This document shows positions 49,508 to 57,387 of a DNA stretch of 64,000 nucleotides, in pieces; position 1 is the first letter of the stretch, and each line of letters starts with the position of its first letter. The notes under the pieces are model-generated. The model ran no database searches, was not told the origin of the DNA, and saw only the letters and a program-made list of their open reading frames with translations. The position numbers and the translations under genes were made by a program. Source of the stretch: Flavobacterium sp. UBA7680 (GTDB taxonomy: Bacteria; Bacteroidota; Bacteroidia; Flavobacteriales; Flavobacteriaceae); assembly GCF_002482975.1 (NCBI RefSeq), contig NZ_DLHA01000032.1, positions 514,304-578,303 of the forward strand, written 5' to 3'.

Positions 49508-50716
49508 TCATAACTTCTTACCTTTCATATAATTAAAAGGAATATAAAACAAAAACAGACCTAACCAAACTATTGCCACTACAATAAAAAATATGGGCAT
49601 AATATTCGGGTGTAGATAATTAGGTTCGTAGAAATAGCGATCGAGCGTTAAAAATTTTTCATTCAAGGCTTTTCTATCAAAGTAATTTTCTATTCCTTCT
49701 AAACGTCTTTCCTGATTTTTAGTGTAATAAAAAACTTGAGACGTTAATTTTTGAGGAACAATATGTGTCTCGATATTGTATTTTTTAAATAAAGTATCCA
49801 GCTTCTGAAACTGATATTGCAATGAATCTTGCTTATATTTATATAATAAATTATACCTTTTTACAGCCGCTGCATATTGTTGTTTATTATCAATTAAATA
49901 TCTTTTAACAGGCTTATTGTCAATCGACTTTTCCTTGACAGGCTTATAAAGCGATTTGTTTTCAAGAAAAATACAAATGTCTTTATCATATTCCGGGCTT
50001 ACTTCAGTTCCTTTAAATACGATTTGTGTGCTGTCTCCAACAACTGTTTGTTTGATAATCCTGTCTTTTACAATATTTACATCTAATCCGACAAAATCGA
50101 AAATTGAATCTGCTTTTTTAGAAACTTTATTATAGGTTTCAGTTAAAACTTTTAGTGTATCAATGCTGTAATATGTCGTTACTGTACCAAATTGATCGTG
50201 ATAAATCAGTTCTTGTTTTTCTTCTTTAATTACGGGATAAGGTTTTGGATATAAGATATTCTCGTAATTAAACAGTTTCTCTGAATAATAGGAACTTGAA
50301 TTATATAAAAACGGATTCAAAACATTCAGTAATTCTTTGTCTTTGTTATAACTTTTCTCCGATAATTCTCCTTTCAGCTTTGCATTTTGTCCAAAACTAA
50401 AACTGATAAAAAAGGTTAAACTCGCAAAGGAAATCAGCAATAAGAAAAAACCAATCTGCAAGACTTTTTCAAATGAATAGCGTTGTCTCGCATGATTCTT
50501 CAATAAAAAAATCAGAAAGAAAAGTAAAAATAAACCGCTTATAAAAAAGTGTGAAATCGATACATCGTCAACAAACTTAAACCGGTAAAACTCTGAGTAA
50601 AGATCAATTTTCTTAATTCCTTCAAAAGTAAAATAACCGTATAAAAAATAGGCTAAATGAATGACTGCTAAAATGATAAAAGACTTAACGAAGTATTGCT
50701 TTAAGGTTTTGTTCAT
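49508..50716 (-). CDS. Hypothetical membrane protein
   Basis: This 402-residue protein has three N-terminal helices (about 12-32, 52-72, 83-108), a large soluble domain (about 115-365) and one C-terminal helix (about 372-392) before a lysine-rich end. The soluble part is lysine- and tyrosine-rich and predicted helical and coiled, with no recognised motif. I cannot assign a family. It is transcribed alone towards the repeat element. Confidence 0.6.
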   Translation of the reverse strand: MNKTLKQYFVKSFIILAVIHLAYFLYGYFTFEGIKKIDLYSEFYRFKFVDDVSISHFFISGLFLLFFLIFLLKNHARQRYSFEKVLQIGFFLLLISFASLTFFISFSFGQNAKLKGELSEKSYNKDKELLNVLNPFLYNSSSYYSEKLFNYENILYPKPYPVIKEEKQELIYHDQFGTVTTYYSIDTLKVLTETYNKVSKKADSIFDFVGLDVNIVKDRIIKQTVVGDSTQIVFKGTEVSPEYDKDICIFLENKSLYKPVKEKSIDNKPVKRYLIDNKQQYAAAVKRYNLLYKYKQDSLQYQFQKLDTLFKKYNIETHIVPQKLTSQVFYYTKNQERRLEGIENYFDRKALNEKFLTLDRYFYEPNYLHPNIMPIFFIVVAIVWLGLFLFYIPFNYMKGKKL

Positions 50717-50950
50717 ATCAAGGGTTTATACTCAAATATAAGCAATCGCAATGGCAATGACAAAACTCAATCTTAATTTTTGGCTTATTTAAGGTGTTTC
50801 AACCCTATTTATAAATAAGTATTATCTGATAGCTATTTTCATATACATCTGAAAATCAAAACAATAAAACCGAATAAAAATAATTTGCATGATTTTTTTT
50901 GTTAACTTTAATGATTGTAATCTCATTAATAAACCTAAAACCTCAATACC

Positions 50951-51865
50951 ATGAAAAAATTAGTTTATTTTTTGATAATTCCTCTCTTCTTTTTTTCGGC
51001 AAACGCACAGACAACCGCCGAAATAACAAATGAAAATACTTTAACTCCTGTAAAAAATAGTTCAGATGAATTTCAGAATTCCGCAGCAGATGATCTTCCG
51101 TGGCACGGAAGGCGATTTAAAGCAACGGCTGGTGTATTCTTTCCCGTAAACAATACCGAAGTTGAAGTTAACGGAACGGGCGGAAGAATTGGAACTGATA
51201 TTGATTTTGAAAAAGATTTAGGTTTTGAAACGAATACAGTTTCCTTTTTCGGGGCTTTTGAATGGCGCGCTTCCCGAAGATCTCGTTTTAATCTGGAATA
51301 TTTTTATTTGAAAAGAAATGCTTCAAAAACGCTTCAAAAAGAAATAGAGTTTCAGGATCATACTTATCCAGTCAATGCACGAGTTTCTGCTTTTATGGAC
51401 AATCAAATGGTTCGATTTGCTTATGGATATGCCATTATTTCTAAACCAAAATATGAATTGGGTTTATTGATTGGTGCACACGTAATGCTTGCTGATGTTG
51501 GTTTAAGACTCGAAGCTAATACACAGGAGCTAGAATATCACGACGGTGTTAACTTTACTGCTCCTTTACCCGATGTTGGAATTTGGGGTGAATTTGTGCT
51601 TGGAAAAAAGGTTGGTTTATATGCGAATGTGAATTATTTTGCTCTTAAAATAAACGATATCGACGGCCGAATTATCAGCTACAATTTATCGGTTTTATAT
51701 AACGTTTATAAAAATTTCAGTCTTACAGCAGGTTATACTGGTTTAAATTTTAGGCTCGACGTTACTAAACCAAGAATTGACGGTTTCTTTAAATGGGGTT
51801 ATAATGGGCCAACTTTAGCCGCAACTTACAGCTTTGGAAATCATGTGAAGTTTTATAAACATTGA
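50951..51865 (+). CDS. Predicted outer-membrane beta-barrel protein
   Basis: This 304-residue protein has a signal peptide (MKKLVYFLIIPLFFFSANA) and a short polar linker. Alternating hydrophobic strands of an outer-membrane barrel follow, for example RFKATAGVFFPVNNTEVEV, SRRSRFNLEYFYLKR and the closing strand LAATYSFGNHVKFYKH. The size suggests 8-12 strands. No pore or enzyme motif is visible and the family is unknown. It is monocistronic. Confidence 0.7.
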   Translation: MKKLVYFLIIPLFFFSANAQTTAEITNENTLTPVKNSSDEFQNSAADDLPWHGRRFKATAGVFFPVNNTEVEVNGTGGRIGTDIDFEKDLGFETNTVSFFGAFEWRASRRSRFNLEYFYLKRNASKTLQKEIEFQDHTYPVNARVSAFMDNQMVRFAYGYAIISKPKYELGLLIGAHVMLADVGLRLEANTQELEYHDGVNFTAPLPDVGIWGEFVLGKKVGLYANVNYFALKINDIDGRIISYNLSVLYNVYKNFSLTAGYTGLNFRLDVTKPRIDGFFKWGYNGPTLAATYSFGNHVKFYKH

Positions 51866-51904
51866 GTTTTTGTTTCAGGTTTCAGGTTTAAAGTTTCAGG
51901 TTCC

Positions 51905-52165
51905 TATAGGAATCTAAAAATTTAACCGCAAAGTTCGCAAAGGTTTTTACGCAAAGGACGCTAAGTTTTTTTTGATAAGCTAGGTTTTATAAAACCAAAG
52001 TTCGCAAAGCTTTATGTTGATACAGCTTTGCGAACATTGTGCATTCTAAATGCAATATATTTCAAAAAAAACTTAGCGTCCTTTGCGTTAAAACACATAA
52101 TTCACTCAACACAAAGCTTTGCGAACTTTGCGCTAAAATCTTAGCGTCTTTGCGGTAAAAAATCA
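51905..52165. repeat. Nested palindromic element of the GCAAAGG/CTTAGCG type
   Basis: Arms 51944-51973 and 52064-52093 are 30-base inverted copies with one mismatch. Inside them a second pair (TTCGCAAAGCT with AGCTTTGCGAA) is centred near 52012. Further copies of GCGAACTTTGCG and CTTAGCGTC(T)TTTGCG follow to 52165. The element shares its words with 33266-33440. Confidence 0.7.
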
Positions 52166-52211
52166 ACGAATCGTATTTAAATGAACTTATATGGTTTAAG
52201 AAAAAAAAACA

Positions 52212-52241
52212 AACCCGACACCTTTTTCAAGATATCGGGTT
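52212..52241 (-). terminator. Terminator of the PUL operon
   Basis: AACCCGA pairs with TCGGGTT, extended by CACCTT and AAGATAT partial pairs. On the minus strand a long T run follows. It lies 37 bases beyond the GH97 stop. Confidence 0.8.
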
Positions 52242-52278
52242 CATCCACTCAAACTTAACTCAAAATAATCTAAACTTC

Positions 52279-54303
52279 TTATTTCTCGATTGGAGTAAAT
52301 TTTATAGCTGTTCCTCCACCAGCTGCCAATTTGATATTTAAAACGGATTGGTTATTTACCTTTTGTTTTGAAATTGTAACCGGATAAGGATTTGTTTTAT
52401 AGTTTGCTCCTGCTCCATCAGCATAAATTTCGGCTTCGTATTCTTTTCCTTTGTCTAAGAAAGATAAGGTTACTTTAAGATCTCTGGCATCTTTGTTTGT
52501 AATAGAACCTAAATACCAGTTTTTCTCGTCCCAATCTTTACGAACGATTGTCGTGTATTCTCCAATTTTAGAATCTAAAACCTTAGTATCTGACCACGTA
52601 CACGGAACATCTTTTATAAACTGAAATTCTGGTTTGTCAACATAATTCTCCGGTAAATCTGAAGCCATTTGCAGCGGACTGAAAATAATTACATACAATG
52701 CCAGCTGATTTGCCAAAGTTGTTTGTACTCTTGCTCCAGAAGGCGTTTTATAATCAAAATTGAAATTTCCCGGTGTGTAATCAAACGGACCCGAAAGCAT
52801 TCTTGTAAACGGCAACGTTGTTAAATGCTGAGGCGTATTTCCGCCATCTACAGACCACGCATTGTATTCCTGACCTCTTCCGCCTTCTTGTGACATAAAG
52901 TTTGGATATGTACGCTGAATTCCTGTTCCTTTTATCGGTTCGTGATTGTCGATCATGATGTGATATTTGGCTGCCGTTTCGATTACTTTTCTGTAATGAC
53001 GAGACGCGTACTGGCTGTCGTGCCATTCTTTTTTATCCAAATATTTGTTTACATAACCTGTTTTAACTGAGTTTACACCCATTTTTTGATACAATTTAAA
53101 GGCATCTTCAAGCTGGCCTTCATAATGTTTAGAAGCACCAGCCGTTTCATGATGCCCTATTAATCGAACATTTTTTATGGCAGCATATTTTGTAATTTCT
53201 TCCAAATTAAAATCAGGATATGCTTTTACAAAACTAAATGCCTTTCCATCGGCAGTCCAGTCGCCGTCCCAGCCCTCGTTCCAGCCTTCTACCAGAACGC
53301 CGTCAAAATTGTTTTTCGCAGCAAAATCAATGTATTCTTTTGTATTTTTTGTTGTAGCACCGTGTTTTGGACCTTGTCCCCAAGTGAATTTCTCTAAGTG
53401 CATTCCCCACCAAATTCCAATGTATTTAGAAGGCGTAATCCACGAAAGATCCTCAATTTTTGAAGGTTCGTTCAAATTCAGCATAATCGTTGAAGTTGCA
53501 ACATCTCCAGGAGTTTTACCCACAACAACTGTTCTCCAAGGTGTCTTAAAAGGTGTTTCGGCATATACTTTTACACCATCAGCCCACGGCACTAAATCAC
53601 TTTTGTATTGTTTATCACTTGTTTTTAAAAGCGTCATCGAAGCAAAATCAGTTAAGTTGGCTTCGTGAATCGCCACATATAAATTCTCTTTTGTTTCAAA
53701 AGTTGCCGGAGTATTTATGGTATCTGTTTTACTGATTGGCGTTTTACGGTATTCACTTTCGTAATAACTGTTTTCGCGGTGCACCGGAATCCACCAAACA
53801 TCATTATTTGATTTAAAAGTAAACTGCGTGATTTCGTTTGAAATTTTCACTTTTCCTAAATGAGGCTGTTTTGGAAATTCATATCTAAATCCTACACCGT
53901 CATCAAAAACCCTGAAAATAATATCAACTAAACGCTCTTCTCCTTTTGATTCTTTTAAGTGAACAATCAATTCGTTGTGGTGATCGCGAACTTTTTTGAA
54001 TTCTCCCCACGGCTGTTCCCAAGTTGCATCGGCAGATTTTTCTTCAGTCGAAACCACTTCAAAACCTTCAGTCATTTTTTGAATTCCCTGAAATTCAAAT
54101 CCCATTAACGAAGGTTCTATAACCGATTTTCCGTTTGAAGTAAAACTGTATTGAGGCTGACCTGAAACTGTTAATTCAAAAACTAATTCGGTTACTTTTC
54201 CCGGCGAATTAATTTTATATGTTTTTTTAGTACCAGCACTGCAGGCGTAAATTAATATTGACGCTAAAGCAATTATACAGTATCTATATCTTATGTTTTT
54301 CAT
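52279..54303 (-). CDS. GH97 alpha-glucosidase-like lipoprotein (SusB type)
   Basis: This 674-residue lipoprotein (lipobox IYAC, C21) has the three-part GH97 plan: an N-terminal beta-sandwich, a TIM barrel and a C-terminal beta domain. Barrel landmarks include GIWWGMHLEKFTWGQGPKHG. The inverting-type site is visible: E455 in IDNHEPIKGTG, E473 in SQEGGRGQEY and E479 in the same stretch align with the base, calcium ligand and acid of SusB. It should release glucose from alpha-glucosides. It is the last gene of the PUL. Confidence 0.88.
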   Translation of the reverse strand: MKNIRYRYCIIALASILIYACSAGTKKTYKINSPGKVTELVFELTVSGQPQYSFTSNGKSVIEPSLMGFEFQGIQKMTEGFEVVSTEEKSADATWEQPWGEFKKVRDHHNELIVHLKESKGEERLVDIIFRVFDDGVGFRYEFPKQPHLGKVKISNEITQFTFKSNNDVWWIPVHRENSYYESEYRKTPISKTDTINTPATFETKENLYVAIHEANLTDFASMTLLKTSDKQYKSDLVPWADGVKVYAETPFKTPWRTVVVGKTPGDVATSTIMLNLNEPSKIEDLSWITPSKYIGIWWGMHLEKFTWGQGPKHGATTKNTKEYIDFAAKNNFDGVLVEGWNEGWDGDWTADGKAFSFVKAYPDFNLEEITKYAAIKNVRLIGHHETAGASKHYEGQLEDAFKLYQKMGVNSVKTGYVNKYLDKKEWHDSQYASRHYRKVIETAAKYHIMIDNHEPIKGTGIQRTYPNFMSQEGGRGQEYNAWSVDGGNTPQHLTTLPFTRMLSGPFDYTPGNFNFDYKTPSGARVQTTLANQLALYVIIFSPLQMASDLPENYVDKPEFQFIKDVPCTWSDTKVLDSKIGEYTTIVRKDWDEKNWYLGSITNKDARDLKVTLSFLDKGKEYEAEIYADGAGANYKTNPYPVTISKQKVNNQSVLNIKLAAGGGTAIKFTPIEK

Positions 54304-54328
54304 TATTTAATTGTATTAATTACAACTC

Positions 54329-55573
54329 TTATTTTATTTCGTTTATTAACTGTTTTGCTTTTGCGGGCTGCATAGAAACAAAATAATTAAAAGCCTGATC
54401 CAGTTTATTCTGAGCATCGGCATTGCCTTTCTTTTCTACTCGCAGGTTGTACATTTTGCTTATATCCGGAAATACAGATTCGGTATTTTTAACTCCGGCA
54501 AATGCTTTTACTTTTTCGATGTACGAATAACCAAATTCAACTGTTGGTTCAAACATGGTTCCTTCTCCAAAGTCGTTCCAGGTAATTAACTGCAGGTAAT
54601 TTAAATTGGCATTTTTAGCCATAGAAAGTGTTTCATCAAGCGTTGCGCCATTGTTGTGTTCAATTGTCCATCCAATTGCTGCTCCGCCTCCGCCTTCGGC
54701 ATAAAAATCTTTAAAACCAGGATAAGCACTTCCAATTGCTACAGAAAGTTTTGGTTTTGTATTGGTATAAAAATTTGTTAGATAGGTACTGTTTTTATAA
54801 ACCCACGCATATTCTCCAGATGCATTTGCTCCAGCTTCTACAGATTGATCCCAAAGCGTTAAAAAAGTTGTTTTTGTCGTTATGCTATTGAAAACGTTTG
54901 TCCATTCGGCAGGCGTTTGCAATACAATTGGCCCAAAATTTAATAACAATGGTTTTCCGTTTACTTTGATATAATTTACATCATCAAAATAATTTTTCTC
55001 CATATAAGCTAAATCTGTTTTTGCTGCGCTGGTTACAGAAATTGCTTTTCCGGCATTAACAACATTTGTTGTAACTCTGTCTTCATAAACAATGGCATAT
55101 TCCAGACCCACTTTATCGAGCATGGCAATAAGCTGTTCTGTATTTTCTTTTACCATTCTGTAATCGTTGACATCGTAGGTTCCGTACCAGTCGATCAAAA
55201 CACCATCAATTCCTGAATATTTCATCAATAATAAATGATTTTCAATCACATTTTTATCTCCCGAATGATATGGACCAATAAGAGGATAATAGTAAGAAGC
55301 AATTTCCCTGCGGTTGTTTGCGCCTATAGTATTCGGATTTTTGTTTGCCATTGTCCAGTGGTATCCCCATTTTTTATCGGCACTGCTTTCATTGGTTTCA
55401 AACCAGGGCATATAATGCACATAAATTTTGGTGCTGTTTGTTTTTTCAACTGCAACGGGTTTAAGTACTTCTGGTTTTACTGGTTCTTCGGGACTTTTGT
55501 CATCGCTGCTGCATCCGGAAACGACTACAATGTTCAGTATCCCAAAAAACAATAATGTGATATATCTTTTCAT
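54329..55573 (-). CDS. GH71/99-like lipoprotein
   Basis: This 414-residue lipoprotein (lipobox VSGC, C21) has a TIM-barrel of the GH71/99-like group: IYVHYMPWFETNESSADKKW, YYPLIGPYHSGDKNVIENHL, GIDGVLIDWYGTYDV and LITWNDFGEGTMFEPT, with acids suited to catalysis. Related enzymes cut alpha-mannans or alpha-1,3-glucans internally. Next to a GH97 alpha-glucosidase, an alpha-glucan target is a fair guess. It lies 25 bases upstream of the GH97 gene. Confidence 0.8.
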   Translation of the reverse strand: MKRYITLLFFGILNIVVVSGCSSDDKSPEEPVKPEVLKPVAVEKTNSTKIYVHYMPWFETNESSADKKWGYHWTMANKNPNTIGANNRREIASYYYPLIGPYHSGDKNVIENHLLLMKYSGIDGVLIDWYGTYDVNDYRMVKENTEQLIAMLDKVGLEYAIVYEDRVTTNVVNAGKAISVTSAAKTDLAYMEKNYFDDVNYIKVNGKPLLLNFGPIVLQTPAEWTNVFNSITTKTTFLTLWDQSVEAGANASGEYAWVYKNSTYLTNFYTNTKPKLSVAIGSAYPGFKDFYAEGGGGAAIGWTIEHNNGATLDETLSMAKNANLNYLQLITWNDFGEGTMFEPTVEFGYSYIEKVKAFAGVKNTESVFPDISKMYNLRVEKKGNADAQNKLDQAFNYFVSMQPAKAKQLINEIK

Positions 55574-55592
55574 ATTGATTTAATTTTTATTT

Positions 55593-55784
55593 TTTGTCAC
55601 AGATTAAAAGGATTAAAAAGGATTTTTATTCCCATTATCTGTGATTAAATTATTTCACGCAGATTTAAATAGATTTAAGCAGATTGTGCAGATTTATTAT
55701 ACATTAAAATTAGATCTGCTTTAATCTGCAAAATCTGCGTGAAACATTTTTTAAATCTTTTTAATCCTTTTAATCTGTGGCAAA
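55593..55784. repeat. Nested palindromic element with CAGATTAAAAGG words
   Basis: Outer arms 55593-55626 and 55753-55784 (one mismatch, one indel) enclose inner inverted copies of TTTCACGCAGATTT and AAATCTGCGTGAAA. It lies inside the PUL, between the SusD and GH71/99-like genes. Confidence 0.7.
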
Positions 55785-55799
55785 AATTATTTTATAAAT

Positions 55800-55840
55800 A
55801 TGTCAGCCTTCCACGACTAACCAACATGGAAGACTGACAT
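55800..55840 (-). terminator. Hairpin after the SusD gene
   Basis: ATGTCAGCCTTCCA pairs with TGGAAGACTGACAT (one G-U pair). On the minus strand it lies nine bases after the SusD stop and is not followed by a strong T run, so it may be a partial terminator that lowers expression of the two hydrolase genes. Confidence 0.65.
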
Positions 55841-55848
55841 TTTTGAAC

Positions 55849-57363
55849 CTAATTCAAAGGATACCCAGGATTTTGTTTCAGGTTTTTATTTGTAGTTAAT
55901 ACGGTACTTGGAATAGGGAAAATTGCTTTGTAAGCTTCTGTTGTTCCTTTTTCCCACCATGGCAGGAAGAAAGTTCCAAAACGAATGTTATCTGTTCTTC
56001 TTCTTCCTTCAAAAGTAAATTCTTTAAGCAATTCTTTATCTATAAAGTTAAGATCGATTGTTGCTGGCATTTCTTCTCCTGCACGCGCTGTAACTTGTTG
56101 TACAAAAGGTTTTGCTAAATCTGCAGACCCTAAACGAACGTAACATTCTGCTTGCATCATTAAAATTTCAGAATAACGAATTACTACTAAATCATGATCA
56201 CGTTCCCAAGTTTCTCCGGCTTTCATTTCGTATTTTCCTAAACGAACACCTTCATTTTCTTTAGCATCAGCAACACTTGTAACTGTTTCTGTATAGGTTA
56301 ACGGTTCTCCGTTATCCATTGTAATTACAGTTCCGGTTGCTAAGTTGATCTGATCTCCGGCAACCATACATTTTTTTCTTTTGTCTGTATCAGCAAATTC
56401 AGAATAAACTCCCGGCTGCGCGCACATTCCGTTGGCACTCCAAGGATAATCTCCAACTGGAGAAATTGTCAATTTATGAAGGTAATGACAAGACATTGAA
56501 CTCATATAATTTCCAACTGTTCCTGCTTTTGAATCGTAAGGGATTGCAAAAATAATTTCTGGCGATTTTTGATTGTCTGTAGCAAAATTGGCAAAGAAAT
56601 CCGGGGCTAATGTATAACCTGAAACTTTTTGACACATGTTGATACAATCCTGCCAGCGTTCTGTTCCTATAAAAGCTTTTGAGTTAAGATATAATCTTGC
56701 TAAAAGAGAATAGGCAACATTTTTTGTCATTTTTGAATACACTACATTTCCAGTTAAATGCGGAATTGCGTCTGTTAATTCTTTTTCAACAAAATCGTAA
56801 ACTTGTTTTCTTGTAGAATTTGTTGGAAGTGCTGTATCTGCAAAATCTACAACGATTGGCACATTTCCGAATAAATCTAAAAGATTGTAATAGTAATACG
56901 CTCTCAACGCTTTTAATTCAGCATAAATTGGTGCTTTTGCATTATCTGTCAACGACGATTTATCGATTTGATAAATGATGGAGTTGATTTTTGCAATTCC
57001 GGTATAGTTGTAACGCCAAGCTGAAAGAATCATACGGTTGTCTGCTTTCCAGGTATGTTTTTGCGCATCCTGATATTGTCCGCCATCGTACCAGTTTGTT
57101 CCTCTGGTAGGAATTGTAGCTTCATCAGAAACCGTTTCGTTCAAAAAGAATACGTATTCGCAGGTTGGGTAATTGTTTGAAATTCCATCTGCAAAACCTC
57201 TTAACGAAGAATACGCCCCGCCCACTAATGCATCAATTTCTTTTGGAGTATTTCCAAAATTTCCATCTTCTACTCTATCATATAATTGTTCATCCAGATC
57301 GGTACATGATGATATCGTAAAAAGCATGCTTACTAATATTGCTGCTGTTATTTTGATTTTCAT
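55849..57363 (-). CDS. SusD/RagB-family outer-membrane lipoprotein
   Basis: This 504-residue lipoprotein (lipobox ISSC, C20) has the SusD TPR fold: an N-terminal LDEQLYDRVEDGNF, AELKALRAYYYYNLLDLFGN and RHAEI-like ends (VIRYSEILMMQAECYVRLGS, FTFEGRRRTDNIRFGTFF). It binds glycan at the cell surface and forms the lid of the SusC transporter encoded 24 bases upstream. Confidence 0.93.
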   Translation of the reverse strand: MKIKITAAILVSMLFTISSCTDLDEQLYDRVEDGNFGNTPKEIDALVGGAYSSLRGFADGISNNYPTCEYVFFLNETVSDEATIPTRGTNWYDGGQYQDAQKHTWKADNRMILSAWRYNYTGIAKINSIIYQIDKSSLTDNAKAPIYAELKALRAYYYYNLLDLFGNVPIVVDFADTALPTNSTRKQVYDFVEKELTDAIPHLTGNVVYSKMTKNVAYSLLARLYLNSKAFIGTERWQDCINMCQKVSGYTLAPDFFANFATDNQKSPEIIFAIPYDSKAGTVGNYMSSMSCHYLHKLTISPVGDYPWSANGMCAQPGVYSEFADTDKRKKCMVAGDQINLATGTVITMDNGEPLTYTETVTSVADAKENEGVRLGKYEMKAGETWERDHDLVVIRYSEILMMQAECYVRLGSADLAKPFVQQVTARAGEEMPATIDLNFIDKELLKEFTFEGRRRTDNIRFGTFFLPWWEKGTTEAYKAIFPIPSTVLTTNKNLKQNPGYPLN

Positions 57364-57387
57364 TTTTTATATTTTTGAGTTAATCGC

